From the NCBI RefSeq assembly GCF_019351405.1, contig NZ_JAHWZX010000013.1:1-64000 (forward strand): 64,000 nt of DNA, in the 5' to 3' direction. The number at the start of each line of letters is the position of its first letter. Within the stretch, counting starts at the first letter, position 1. The DNA is from Stakelama flava (GTDB lineage Bacteria > Pseudomonadota > Alphaproteobacteria > Sphingomonadales > Sphingomonadaceae). The translations under genes and the position numbers were made by a program. Below the pieces are notes generated by a model. It was not told where the DNA came from, did no database searches, and worked only from the letters and a program-made list of their open reading frames with translations. Below, in pieces: positions 17,358-26,419 of the stretch.

Positions 17358-18455
17358 ATGCGCGGGATGACGTGGGACCATGCACGCGGCTATGACCCGC
17401 TGGAGGCGGCTTCGCGACTCTGGGAAAGCCGTACCGGACAGCCGATTTCCTGGGAACGCCGCTCATTGCAGGACTTTGAAAGCTATCCTGTCGACGAGCT
17501 CGCTCGCGCCTATGATTTGATTGTTATCGATCATCCGCATGTCGGGCAGGTCGCGGAAGCGAACTGCCTGATCTCGTTCGATTCGGGATTGGAGCAGATT
17601 GCGGCGGGATCGGTCGGCGGGTCCTTTGAAAGCTATTGCTGGAAAGGCAAGCAATGGGCACTTCCGATCGACGCCGCCGCGCAAGTGCAGGCATGGGTTC
17701 CCAGCCGCCGGGAAGCGCGCGTGACTCACTGGCAAGCGCTTCCCGCGATCGCCGCGGACGGGCGGCTGGCGATACCGATGCGGCCACCACATTCGCTGAT
17801 GAGCCTGTTCACCCTTTGCGGACTGCTGAACGTGTCGCTCACCGTCGCCGGCCCCGATCTGTTTCCAGCCGACGCCGTCCGTGCCGTCCAGATGCTGGCG
17901 GAACTGTCACGCAAGATCGATCCGGCGATATTCACGATGGACCCGATCGCTGTGCTTGAAGCGATGGCCGAGCCGGATTCGCGCCTCGACGTCGCACCGC
18001 TGATCTATGGTTATGTCAGCTATGCCCGTCACGGTTTTCGCAAAACTCGAATTGCCTTTGCCGATATTCCCGCGATGGGCGACGCAGGCCCCACCGGATC
18101 AGCGCTGGGCGGTACGGGAATCGCGGTATCATCGCATGCAGCCGATCCCAAAGCCGCCGGAGAGTTTGCGCGCTGGGTGGCGAGCGGCGAGGTTCAGCGG
18201 GACGTTTTCGCTACCAATGGTGGCCAGCCGGCCCATGCCCTTGCATGGGCGGCAGATAGCGTGAACGCGCCGGTCGCGGACTTCTATCGCGCGACGCGTG
18301 CCACGCTCGACCGGGCGTGGCTTCGCCCACGCCATGACGGCTATATGCAATTTCAACACGACGCCTCGTTGCGACTGAACGAAGGATTGCTTGCTGGAGA
18401 GGATGCGGAATCGATCCTGAACGCGCTCAACTTCCGGTTCCGGCAAAGCTTGTGA
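17358..18455 (+). CDS. Solute-binding-like protein without signal peptide, copy 2
   Basis: A 365-aa protein of the family 1 solute-binding fold that begins at once with MRGMTWDHARGYDPLEAASR, with no room for a signal peptide. An AAGGAG box lies about 10 bp upstream of the ATG. Recognisable parts are YDLIVIDHPHVGQVAE near residue 50-70, ALPIDAAAQVQAW, and the second-lobe region GGTGIAVSSHAADPKAAGEF. It overlaps the following CoA-transferase gene by GTGA, so the two are translated together. Proteins like this are usually annotated as ABC transporter binding proteins. With no export signal and no permease partner on this strand, a cytoplasmic ligand-sensing or carrier role with the CoA-transferase is more plausible. 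The true function is unknown. Confidence 0.72.
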   Translation: MRGMTWDHARGYDPLEAASRLWESRTGQPISWERRSLQDFESYPVDELARAYDLIVIDHPHVGQVAEANCLISFDSGLEQIAAGSVGGSFESYCWKGKQWALPIDAAAQVQAWVPSRREARVTHWQALPAIAADGRLAIPMRPPHSLMSLFTLCGLLNVSLTVAGPDLFPADAVRAVQMLAELSRKIDPAIFTMDPIAVLEAMAEPDSRLDVAPLIYGYVSYARHGFRKTRIAFADIPAMGDAGPTGSALGGTGIAVSSHAADPKAAGEFARWVASGEVQRDVFATNGGQPAHALAWAADSVNAPVADFYRATRATLDRAWLRPRHDGYMQFQHDASLRLNEGLLAGEDAESILNALNFRFRQSL

Positions 18456-19609
18456 ACGCGGAACAGGATCTTCCGTTGGCGGGTCTGCTGGTCCTCGACA
18501 TGGCGCAATTCCTGTCCGGTCCTTCGGCCGCGCTTCGCCTTGCCGATATGGGCGCGCGGGTCATCAAGATCGAACGGCCGGGTAGCGGCGACATCTGTCG
18601 TTCGCTCTATCTCAGCGATACCGATATCGGTGGGGATTCGACGCTGTTCCACGCGATCAACCGCAACAAAGAAAGCCTGTCCGCCGACCTGAAAAACCCC
18701 ACCGATCGCGACGCGATACTGCGTTTGGTCGGCCACGCCGATATTGTGGTTCAGAACTTTCGCCCCGGTGTCGCAGACCGGCTGGGACTGGGGCCAAAAG
18801 CATTGACCGACGCCTATCCCGAACTGATCGTCGGATCAATTTCGGGCTATGGCGATGCAGGACCATGGGCCGGGCTGCCGGGACAGGATTTGCTGACACA
18901 GGCACTGTCGGGCGCGATGTGGCTTAGCGGCGATGCCGATGACGGACCGGTGCCCATCGGCCTTTCGATCGCAGATATGCTGGCTGGTCATATTCTGGTC
19001 GAAGGGTTGCTGGCAGGACTGGTCCGGCGCGGGCGAACCGGGCGCGGCGCGATAGTCTCGACCAGTTTGCTGGAGGCGATGACCGATTTCCAGTTTGAGG
19101 TGCTGACCACGCATCTCAACGATGGCGGCCGCCTTCCGCAACGCGCGGCACGCAACAATGCCCATGCCTATCTAGGGGCGCCATATGGTGTGTATCGGAC
19201 CAGCGATGGCTGGCTGGCGCTGGCGATGACACCGCTTACAACACTGGCACCGCTGCTCGGCCTAGACCTGCCCGATGCAGCAACAGAATCGAACGGCTTT
19301 GCGGAACGAGACGCGGTCAAAGAGATGATTGCGAAGCGCCTCGAACAGAATACGACCGATGGCTGGTTCACGGCGCTGCGCACGCACGACATCTGGTGCG
19401 CACCCGTGCTGGACTGGCCTGAAATGCTGGCCAGCGAGGCGTTTCGCAGGCTGGACATGCTGCAACAGGTGACGCGCGGCGAAAGTGCAATTGCCACCAC
19501 CCGCGCGCCTTGGCGAATTGACGGCACGCGCCCTGCCGATCCGCGCGGCGCGCCGGACATCGGCGAACATAGCGACCGCATTCGGGCCGAGTTCGGTCTC
19601 GATCAATAA
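18452..19609 (+). CDS. CaiB/BaiF (class III) CoA-transferase, copy 2
   Basis: Class III CoA-transferase, 385 aa, starting at a GTG that overlaps the upstream stop. It shares with copy 1 the blocks LDMAQFLSGPSAALRLADMG, RSLYLSDTDIGGDSTLFHAI, FRPGVADRLGLG and the catalytic-Asp motif LSIADMLAGH. It lacks nothing obvious of the fold. It stands between the leaderless solute-binding-like gene and the GH106 rhamnosidase (22 bp downstream). The tight linkage of CoA-transferases to glycan-degradation genes on both sides of the promoter is the striking point. Substrates are unknown. Confidence 0.92.
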   Translation: MNAEQDLPLAGLLVLDMAQFLSGPSAALRLADMGARVIKIERPGSGDICRSLYLSDTDIGGDSTLFHAINRNKESLSADLKNPTDRDAILRLVGHADIVVQNFRPGVADRLGLGPKALTDAYPELIVGSISGYGDAGPWAGLPGQDLLTQALSGAMWLSGDADDGPVPIGLSIADMLAGHILVEGLLAGLVRRGRTGRGAIVSTSLLEAMTDFQFEVLTTHLNDGGRLPQRAARNNAHAYLGAPYGVYRTSDGWLALAMTPLTTLAPLLGLDLPDAATESNGFAERDAVKEMIAKRLEQNTTDGWFTALRTHDIWCAPVLDWPEMLASEAFRRLDMLQQVTRGESAIATTRAPWRIDGTRPADPRGAPDIGEHSDRIRAEFGLDQ

Positions 19610-19631
19610 GACGAACAGGGAAGAGGAAATC

Positions 19632-22600
19632 ATGCCGAGCAAGAGCAATACCATACGCCGCCTTGGAGCGAGCGCCGCAGTGGCCGCGCTGTCCGTCGCA
19701 TCCCCTGCGCTTCATGCGCAGGAGACGGAAAGCAACACGCCGTCCTCCCCCGATCTGCGCGACTTCCGCCAGCCGCCGCATGCCAGCCGCCCCGACACGC
19801 TGTATTTCTTGATGAACGGCAACGTCACTCAAGAAGGGATCGATGCCGATCTGGAGGCGATGCGCGACGCCGGGCTGGGCGGACTTCTGGTATTCGACGG
19901 CAGCGACGACATTCCCAAGGGGCCGGTTGATTACCTTTCGCCGCACTGGCTGAACCTGATGACGCACATGATGCAAAAGGCCGATGATCTCGGCCTGCGC
20001 ATGGGGATGCAGAACGCCCCTGGCTGGTCATCGAGCGGCGGGCCGTGGATCGATCCTGCCCGGTCGATGCAGCAGTTGGTCTGGACCGAAGCCACCATCG
20101 ACGGCGGAAAGCGCGTTCGCATCACATTGCCGCGCCCCTATGCCAAACGAGATTATTACGAGGACGCGGCGGTCATCGCCTTCCCTGCATCCGACGGTGA
20201 CGAAAGCTTTTATCGCGATCAAATCCAAGAGATGAGGGTCGGCGGTACAAAGATCGCGAGTGGCAAACTCATCGACCGTGACCTGCATAGCAGTGTAGAG
20301 GCAGGTCCCGATGCACCGCTGTTGATCACCATGCGGCAAGCCTTTCCCGCCCGGGCCGCGACGTTGTACGCCGAAAAGGAAGCGCCCGCCTTCTCCGCCA
20401 CGATCGAGGCATCGGACAACGGCGAAAGCTGGCGGCGCGTCACCACGATTTCAGTTGGCGTCGAACGCGGCATCGAAAGCCCGGGCACCGCCAATTTCGA
20501 TGAAAGCAGCGCTCGCTATTTCCGCATAACCCCGGACCGCAAGGTGAAACTGGCGGAGGCACTGCTATATGCGACGCCGCGTATTCCCGCCTGGGACGTA
20601 AAGACCGAACAGGATTTCGATGCAGGTACCGGGGACGAACATCACCCCCGCGACACAATGGCGCGCTACGCCATCGACCCCGACGCGGTCATCGACATCA
20701 GCGACAAGGTAGACGCGCAAGGTCGCATCGACTGGCGAGCGCCGGCGGGCCGTTGGACCATCCTACGCCTCGGCCACACCACGACGGGCAAGGTCAATGT
20801 CGCTGCTTCCGACTCAGGCCGCGGGCTAGAAGTCGACAAGTTCGATGCCGACGCCGTAAACTATCAGTTCGATCAGAGCGTAGCGAAAGTGGTGAAAGCA
20901 GCGGGGCCGCTCGCTGGCGGCGCTTTCGATACGCTGGAGATCGACAGCTATGAAGCCGGGCTTCAAAACTGGACGCGCGAGCTTCCGGCCGATTTCGCCA
21001 AGCGCAACGACTATGCGATGACGAAATGGCTGCCCGCGCTGACCGGGCGGATCGTAGGCGATGTCGCCCGGTCCGATCGCTTCCTGTTCGATTTTCGCCG
21101 CACACTCGCCGAACTGATGGCGGACAATTATTATGGCCAGATGGAAAGGCGTGCCAACGCCGCCGGGCTGCGCTTCATGACCGAAGCCTATGGCCCCGGC
21201 CCGTTCGATGAGTTGCAGGTGGCGGGCCGCGCCCAAATCCCGATGACCGAATTCTGGACGCGGACGCCGTGGACCGACAATCGCACGGTGAAGATGGTGG
21301 CGTCTGCCGCGCACGTCTATGGCAAGAACCTGATCACCGCCGAAGCCTTTACCGGCGAAGCGCAGACCAGCCGCTGGTCCGATTATCCCTATGCGCTCAA
21401 GACGCTGGGCGACCTGATGTTCGCAAAGGGGTTCAACCAGATCTATTTCCACCGCTTCGCGCACCAGCCCAATCCAAACGTCGTGCCGGGTATGACGATG
21501 GGGCCATGGGGCCTGAACATGGACCGGACGAACACCTGGTTCGCCAAATCGAAGCCGTGGCTCGATACCCTGGCGCGCAGCCAGTATATGTTACAGCAGG
21601 GCCGCTATGTCGCCGACGTGCTGTATTTCGTTGGCGAGAACAGCCCTAATCAGGCCGAATATGTCCGCCCCGACGTGTCGCCCGACACCAGTCCGCTGCT
21701 GGCAACCTATATCGAACCCAGAATGCCGCGCGGGTACCAATATGATCTGGTGAATGCGGAAGTGCTGCTAAAACGGGCGCGGATTGAGGATGGTCGTATC
21801 GTACTTCCCAACGGTGCTTCGTACCGGATGCTGGTCCTGCCCGAAAAGCTCGAATCGATGACGCCGGAGCTCGCCGAACATCTTGCCGAGATGGTCGAAA
21901 AAGGCATGGTCCTGCTAGGCCCCAAACCGACGCATCAGCCGACGCTTCGCGGCGGAGCGCAAGCCGATGCGGTCTTTACGCGAGCGACAAAAACGCTCTG
22001 GGGATCGGGCACGCAAGCCAAGCGGTCCGTGGGACGGGGAAGCGTATATACCGGCAGCGACATCAGCGCTGTCCTGTCCGATATCGGCGCGCAGCCCGAC
22101 GCAATCTGCAACACCGCCTCGCCCGATGGAAAAGCGGTTTGGCTGCATCGCACGCTGAGTGATGGCGACAGCTATTTCGTCGCCAACCGCCAGCGGCGCG
22201 GCGAACGCATCACGTGCGATTTTCGCGTATCGGGCAAAGCCCCTGAACTTTGGAACCCCGAAACCGGTGAAACGAGCACGCCTGCTGTTTACGAAAGCGA
22301 TGCTGGCCGAACGCGGGTTTCGTTCACCCTGTCGCCCGCGGGATCGACCTTCGTAACGTTCCGCAAGCCGGCTGGAAAACACGTCGAATGGGCAACGCTC
22401 GATGGCCAGCGGTTCATTGATGCCAAGGCGACAGCGCCTGCCCGGGTCAGTGCCCCGTCGGACAGCTTCACGCTTTCGCTTTGGGCCAAACCCGACATCG
22501 ATCTGCGCGTCATGCCGCGGGAAAGCACTAGCGGGCATATCAACGAGACGGGTAAGAACTACCTCATCCCCGCCCGGTCGGGCCGCGACATGCATGGCGA

Positions 22601-23711
22601 GGGTACGGCAGTCGCGGGACTGGCCGTCGGGCGCAACGGGGCGATGGTCATCGAACGGGTTTCCCCCGATATTGTGCCCGCCGTGCTGGTTTCGCATCAG
22701 CCGATCAGCGGCTGGACCCATTTCGCGCTGGTCTATGATCACGGCACTCCAACGTTGTACATCAATGGCAAATTGGCCAAAATCGGCCTGAAAAGCGGCA
22801 GAAAGGTTTTTGCCGGGAGCAGCGACGCTCCGTCTTCTTCTGGCTTCACCTATTTCTTCGAAGGCAACAACACGCCGCTGCGCACGGACGATCGAGCATT
22901 GAACGCAGACGAAATCGCTGCGCTGGCCGCCAAGCCCCCCCCTGCGCCGCCCATCAGCGCTGCGCCAGCTACCCTGTCGATCGCGCCCAATGGCGACCTG
23001 AAAGCGCTCGCATGGAAATCGGGTACCTACCGGCTGAGTGACGGCAGCAGCTTCGTCGCCGACGTTCCCGTACCACAGACCGTCACCGGACCGTGGCGCG
23101 TCGATTTCGAGCGGGATCGCGGCGCGCCCGACACAGCGACACTGAGCAAGCTGGAATCGCTCAGCCACAATGACGATCCGGACATTCGCTATTTCGCCGG
23201 CACCGCGACCTATCACCACAACATCGACGTTCCCGCAGCCGCACTGAAAAGCGGGCACCGCATCTATCTGGACCTCGGCCGGGTCGAAGTGCTGGCCGAA
23301 GTGACGGTCAACGGCAAGGATCTGGGCCAGGTATGGAAGGAACCGTATCGCATCGACGTCACCCACGCGGTCCATGCGGGCGCAAACAATGTTTCAGTGG
23401 CGGTCACGACGCTGTGGCCCAACCGGATGATTGGCGATGCGCAGAAGCCCGACCCCAATGCCGACCGCTATGTCGACGCCGAATGGCCGGTAGGAGAAAC
23501 GTTCGACGCGGAGGGCAATAAGACCGGTGATGTAATGGCGCGCAAGATCACCGAACTTCCCGAATGGTATCGCGAAGGCAAGCCCAAGCCCGATGACGGC
23601 CGCGTGACCTTCACCCCGTGGAAGTTCTTTTCCGCCGACGATCCCCTGCTCGACTCAGGCCTGCTGGGTCCGGTGCGGCTGATATTCGCGCAGGAAAAGA
23701 CGCCGAGCTAA
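19632..23711 (+). CDS. GH106 alpha-L-rhamnosidase with LamG-like insert, secreted
   Basis: A 1359-aa exported enzyme; ATG 19632 follows AAGAGGAAAT and begins a signal peptide ending near LHAQ. Residues 30-700 match the GH106 alpha-L-rhamnosidase barrel (WSSSGGPWIDPARSM, TEAYGPGPFDELQVAG, YFHRFAHQPNPNVVPGM, MGPWGLNMDRTNTWF), the family founded by a Sphingomonas paucimobilis enzyme. Between about 970 and 1100 a LamG/concanavalin-like module is inserted (GWTHFALVYDHGTPTLYINGK). The C-terminus is a galactose-binding-like beta sandwich (GRVEVLAEVTVNGKDLGQVWKEPY). It probably releases L-rhamnose from pectic or other plant glycans, feeding the rhamnose pathway encoded downstream. It is the last gene of its operon and is followed by a hairpin. 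Confidence 0.92.
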   Translation: MPSKSNTIRRLGASAAVAALSVASPALHAQETESNTPSSPDLRDFRQPPHASRPDTLYFLMNGNVTQEGIDADLEAMRDAGLGGLLVFDGSDDIPKGPVDYLSPHWLNLMTHMMQKADDLGLRMGMQNAPGWSSSGGPWIDPARSMQQLVWTEATIDGGKRVRITLPRPYAKRDYYEDAAVIAFPASDGDESFYRDQIQEMRVGGTKIASGKLIDRDLHSSVEAGPDAPLLITMRQAFPARAATLYAEKEAPAFSATIEASDNGESWRRVTTISVGVERGIESPGTANFDESSARYFRITPDRKVKLAEALLYATPRIPAWDVKTEQDFDAGTGDEHHPRDTMARYAIDPDAVIDISDKVDAQGRIDWRAPAGRWTILRLGHTTTGKVNVAASDSGRGLEVDKFDADAVNYQFDQSVAKVVKAAGPLAGGAFDTLEIDSYEAGLQNWTRELPADFAKRNDYAMTKWLPALTGRIVGDVARSDRFLFDFRRTLAELMADNYYGQMERRANAAGLRFMTEAYGPGPFDELQVAGRAQIPMTEFWTRTPWTDNRTVKMVASAAHVYGKNLITAEAFTGEAQTSRWSDYPYALKTLGDLMFAKGFNQIYFHRFAHQPNPNVVPGMTMGPWGLNMDRTNTWFAKSKPWLDTLARSQYMLQQGRYVADVLYFVGENSPNQAEYVRPDVSPDTSPLLATYIEPRMPRGYQYDLVNAEVLLKRARIEDGRIVLPNGASYRMLVLPEKLESMTPELAEHLAEMVEKGMVLLGPKPTHQPTLRGGAQADAVFTRATKTLWGSGTQAKRSVGRGSVYTGSDISAVLSDIGAQPDAICNTASPDGKAVWLHRTLSDGDSYFVANRQRRGERITCDFRVSGKAPELWNPETGETSTPAVYESDAGRTRVSFTLSPAGSTFVTFRKPAGKHVEWATLDGQRFIDAKATAPARVSAPSDSFTLSLWAKPDIDLRVMPRESTSGHINETGKNYLIPARSGRDMHGEGTAVAGLAVGRNGAMVIERVSPDIVPAVLVSHQPISGWTHFALVYDHGTPTLYINGKLAKIGLKSGRKVFAGSSDAPSSSGFTYFFEGNNTPLRTDDRALNADEIAALAAKPPPAPPISAAPATLSIAPNGDLKALAWKSGTYRLSDGSSFVADVPVPQTVTGPWRVDFERDRGAPDTATLSKLESLSHNDDPDIRYFAGTATYHHNIDVPAAALKSGHRIYLDLGRVEVLAEVTVNGKDLGQVWKEPYRIDVTHAVHAGANNVSVAVTTLWPNRMIGDAQKPDPNADRYVDAEWPVGETFDAEGNKTGDVMARKITELPEWYREGKPKPDDGRVTFTPWKFFSADDPLLDSGLLGPVRLIFAQEKTPS

Positions 23712-23732
23712 GACCGGCGAATGCATGCATGA

Positions 23733-23773
23733 GGCGGAGGGGAGCGTTGGTCCGACCGACGCCCCCTTCCGCC
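23733..23773 (+). terminator. Hairpin after GH106 gene
   Basis: A near-perfect 19-bp stem (GGCGGAGGGGAGCG... pairing with ...CGCCCCCTTCCGCC, with some G-T pairs and one mismatch) closes on a CCG loop 22 bp after the rhamnosidase stop. There is no clear T-run, so it may be a bidirectional stop for the convergent pseudogene or an mRNA-stabilising structure. Confidence 0.55.
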
Positions 23774-23782
23774 GCCCCGGCG

Positions 23783-25039
23783 TCAGCGATAGACCTGAAT
23801 GAGGTAAGTGGTCGTCGGCTGTTCGCCGATCGGTAGCTCCCAGCCGTTTTCGAGCAGCCGCGCCTTCACTGGCGCCATTGATTTCGACGCGCCGTCGAGC
23901 GGCGTTGGGTTCATATCGGACGTGATCGGCATTTTACGTTCGGGTGCGATCGCCGGTGCGGCGTTGCAGTCGAGGCAGGGATGAGCGTCCCGTGGACGAT
24001 CGGCAGGCGCGGCGGATAGCCGGGCGTGAACGCCGGCATCGCCGACATCGGCATGCGCATCTGGTCGGTCGAATAGCTGCGCGTCACGACCTGTTTCGCG
24101 GCAGCGACATCGCCGCGCAGGAAGATCATCGCGCCGACCGAAAGCTGCGCGATCTTCGCCGGATGCTGCGTCATGTCGAAATGGTCGCCCACCACCCCCT
24201 TTCACCCATCGCGCTTCTTCGTTTCAAAGGTGAAGATATCGTTCCAGTCCTGAAGCGCGGCATAGGACGCTAGGATTGGAATGAATTCGGCGTCATATTC
24301 ATGGGGAAACCGCTCGTTCGCTTCGCTGACCGCGAACGGTTTTCCGACCATCACGGTGCGTGAGAGCCGCTGCACGATCGAGTTTTCGGGATCATAGACC
24401 ATGGGCGTGTTGCGCCGCCCGAAGATCGCTGGATGCTCCCAATAGACATGCGCGTCGACCACACCGGCGTGCTGGGTAGAGCGCAGCAACGGCTGGCCCG
24501 GGATGAAATAGCTGTGGTCAGCGGTGTCTACGATCAGTGCCTTCACGCCGATTTCATCCAGTGCCTTCACGCCGATTTCATCGCGCAGGAAAGCGTGCAT
24601 ATCGGTAAAGAAGCCGCGTTCCACGTCAGTCAGGAATTGCGCCTCGCTGTAAAAGCGAAGTTTCGACGCGGCTTCGAACTGCTGGCGGCGCATCAGCGGA
24701 ACGGGCGCGTCAGCTGCGACGCCCGCTTCCTTCCGCATCATTGCCAGTTCGTCGCGGGAGCGATGACGGCCAAGCCAACGTTATATCGGGTGGTGAGCAA
24801 AGCCTTGTGGTGCGGAGTAAGATCGAGTTGATGCGTCGGCATGCCTTGCACCCCCTCGCCGCGAAACCGTGCTTGCCCGCAGGCGCATCGAGCAGGAAAC
24901 GCGCAGCCGCCGGTGAATCGGTTTGGGCGAAATGATCGATTACGAATGGAGCTCAGGACACTTCAACATTGGTACTGGCCCTGTCGTCACGGGGTTCCTG
25001 CGCCGCTGCGGCTCCCGCCAGCAAAATCGGCGCTGCCAT
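23783..25039 (-). pseudogene. Decayed GH5-like secreted glycosidase
   Basis: The remains of a large exported glycoside hydrolase can be followed across three frames. From ATG 25039: a signal peptide (ending AAAAQEPR), an in-frame TGA, then SPAAARFLLDAPAGKHGF. Further pieces are LDLTPHHKALLTTRYNVGLA, a frame from 24741 with YFIPGQPLLRSTQ and VYWEHP, then AVSEANERFPHEYDAEFIP, LASYAALQDWNDIF, and the last piece ending TTYLIQVYR at 23783. These are typical of the large GH5-like cellulase-superfamily proteins of Bacteroidetes and sphingomonads. Several frameshifts, at least one stop and deletions make it non-functional. The family call is tentative; pseudogene status is clear. Confidence 0.7.
24535..24582. 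repeat. Perfect 24-bp tandem duplication
   Basis: Two identical 24-bp units (24535-24558 and 24559-24582) encode the eight residues DEIGVKAL twice in a row on the minus strand. The duplication keeps the frame and lies inside the decayed GH5-like gene, so it is probably a replication-slippage event after or during loss of selection. Confidence 0.9.
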
Positions 25040-25158
25040 CACGTTTCACCACTGCATATACCCCTCTGTTCGCCTTGAATCACCGCGGTTGCTCAGGTCC
25101 AAATAGCCTTCGTCATCCATTCGCTAGTCAATTCTCCGCTGGGTCGGCGGCTTGACGA

Positions 25159-25192
25159 TTGACATCACTGTCGGAATTAATAGTACTATTAT
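25159..25192 (+). promoter_or_regulatory. Promoter and palindromic operator of the rhamnonate operon
   Basis: TTGACA (25159-25164) is a consensus -35 box. Sixteen to nineteen bp further lie TAGTAC and TACTAT as candidate -10 boxes. These are inside a perfect 14-bp palindrome TAATAGTACTATTA (25178-25191). A symmetric site over the -10 box is the classic layout for repression. The GT/AC core is compatible with GntR/FadR-type binding, but which regulator binds is inferred only. Confidence 0.6.
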
Positions 25193-25221
25193 ATTTAGAG
25201 AACGAAAGAGGGGTTGCCCGC

Positions 25222-26409
25222 GTGGCTTTATCGAAGATCCGGCACGTACGTGCGCTTGTCGCGCGCGGCGGCGGAGCCGATTATCATGACCAGTCCGACG
25301 GTCACTGGATCGACGATCACATTGCGACGCCGATGGCGCGCTATCCGGAATATCGCGAGAGCCGGCAAAGCTTTGGCATCAACGTGCTGGGCACGCTGGT
25401 CGTCGAGATTGAGGCGGAAGACGGCACGATTGGATTCGCGGTAACCACCGGGGGTGTTCCCGCCGCCTATATCGTTGAACACCACCTTGCGCGCTTTCTG
25501 GTCGGGCGCGACCCCGCCGAGTTCGAGAAAATCTGGGATCAGATGTATTTCTCGACCCAATATTATGGTCGCAAGGGGCTGGTCATCAACGCCATCTCGG
25601 GGGTCGACCTGGCACTATGGGACTTGCTCGGAAAGCTGCGCGAGGAGCCCGTTCATGCACTGCTGGGCGGTGCGGTGCGTGACGAACTGAAATTCTATGC
25701 CACAGGCTCGCGACCCGACGTGGCCAAGCAACTGGGCTTTGTCGGCGGTAAGATGCCGCTCCACCATGCCCCGGCCGAAGGCGAGGATGGCCTTGCCAGA
25801 AACCTTGCGAATATCGGCGAAATGCGCGCTCGCGTCGGCGACGATTTCTGGCTGATGCTCGATTGCTGGATGTCGCTGGACGTGAACTACGCGACGCGAC
25901 TCGCAACGCGCGCGTGGCACGAATTCGGGCTGAAATGGATCGAGGAGGCGATTAGCCCCGATGATTATTGGGGCTATGCCGAGCTGCGCCGTAACGTGCC
26001 GCGCGGAATGCTGGTTACCACGGGCGAGCATGAGGCGACACGCTGGGGCTTTCGCATGTTGTTCGAAATGGAATGCTGCGACATCATCCAGCCCGATATC
26101 GGCTGGTGCGGCGGGCTGACCGAGCTGATGAAAATTTCCGCGCTTGCCGACGCGCACAGCAAGCTCGTCGTTCCGCACGGCTCCAGCGTCTACAGCTATC
26201 ACTTCGTATGTACTCGTCACAATTCGCCGTTCGCCGAGTTCCTGATGATGCATCCCGACGCCGACCGCGTCGTGCCGATGTTCCATCCGCTCTTGGAACA
26301 TGAACCCGTTCCCGAACAGGGACGGCTGCGGATGACAGCACTCGACAAACCGGGCTTTGGCGTGACGTTGAACCCGGACGTCGCACTCGACCGTCCCTTC
26401 CCAAACTGA
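25222..26409 (+). CDS. rhmD: L-rhamnonate dehydratase (enolase superfamily)
   Basis: Converts L-rhamnonate to 2-keto-3-deoxy-L-rhamnonate (EC 4.2.1.90); 395 aa. GTG at 25222 is the likely start (AGAGGGG upstream; opening ALSKIRHVRALVARGGG). The sequence follows characterised RhmD closely: GGADYHDQSDGHWIDDHIA, SRQSFGINVLGTLVVE, FYATGSRPDVAKQLGFVGGK, the metal ligands in LMLDCWMS, KWIEEA and TGEHEA, and the general-base His in VPHGSSVYS. It is the first gene of the rhamnose operon and follows the palindromic promoter. The acidic-sugar specificity is inferred from the near-identical motif set; L-lyxonate or L-mannonate are possible side substrates. Confidence 0.93.
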   Translation: MALSKIRHVRALVARGGGADYHDQSDGHWIDDHIATPMARYPEYRESRQSFGINVLGTLVVEIEAEDGTIGFAVTTGGVPAAYIVEHHLARFLVGRDPAEFEKIWDQMYFSTQYYGRKGLVINAISGVDLALWDLLGKLREEPVHALLGGAVRDELKFYATGSRPDVAKQLGFVGGKMPLHHAPAEGEDGLARNLANIGEMRARVGDDFWLMLDCWMSLDVNYATRLATRAWHEFGLKWIEEAISPDDYWGYAELRRNVPRGMLVTTGEHEATRWGFRMLFEMECCDIIQPDIGWCGGLTELMKISALADAHSKLVVPHGSSVYSYHFVCTRHNSPFAEFLMMHPDADRVVPMFHPLLEHEPVPEQGRLRMTALDKPGFGVTLNPDVALDRPFPN

Positions 26410-26419
26410 GGATCATTCG

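Noticed and set aside
21915-23375. Minus-strand frame of about 486 codons
   Set aside because: Antisense to the C-terminal half of the GH106 gene; no start context or recognisable domain.
24202-24741. A 179-aa hypothetical protein
   Set aside because: It is the middle section of a large GH5-like gene with matching pieces in other frames on both sides.
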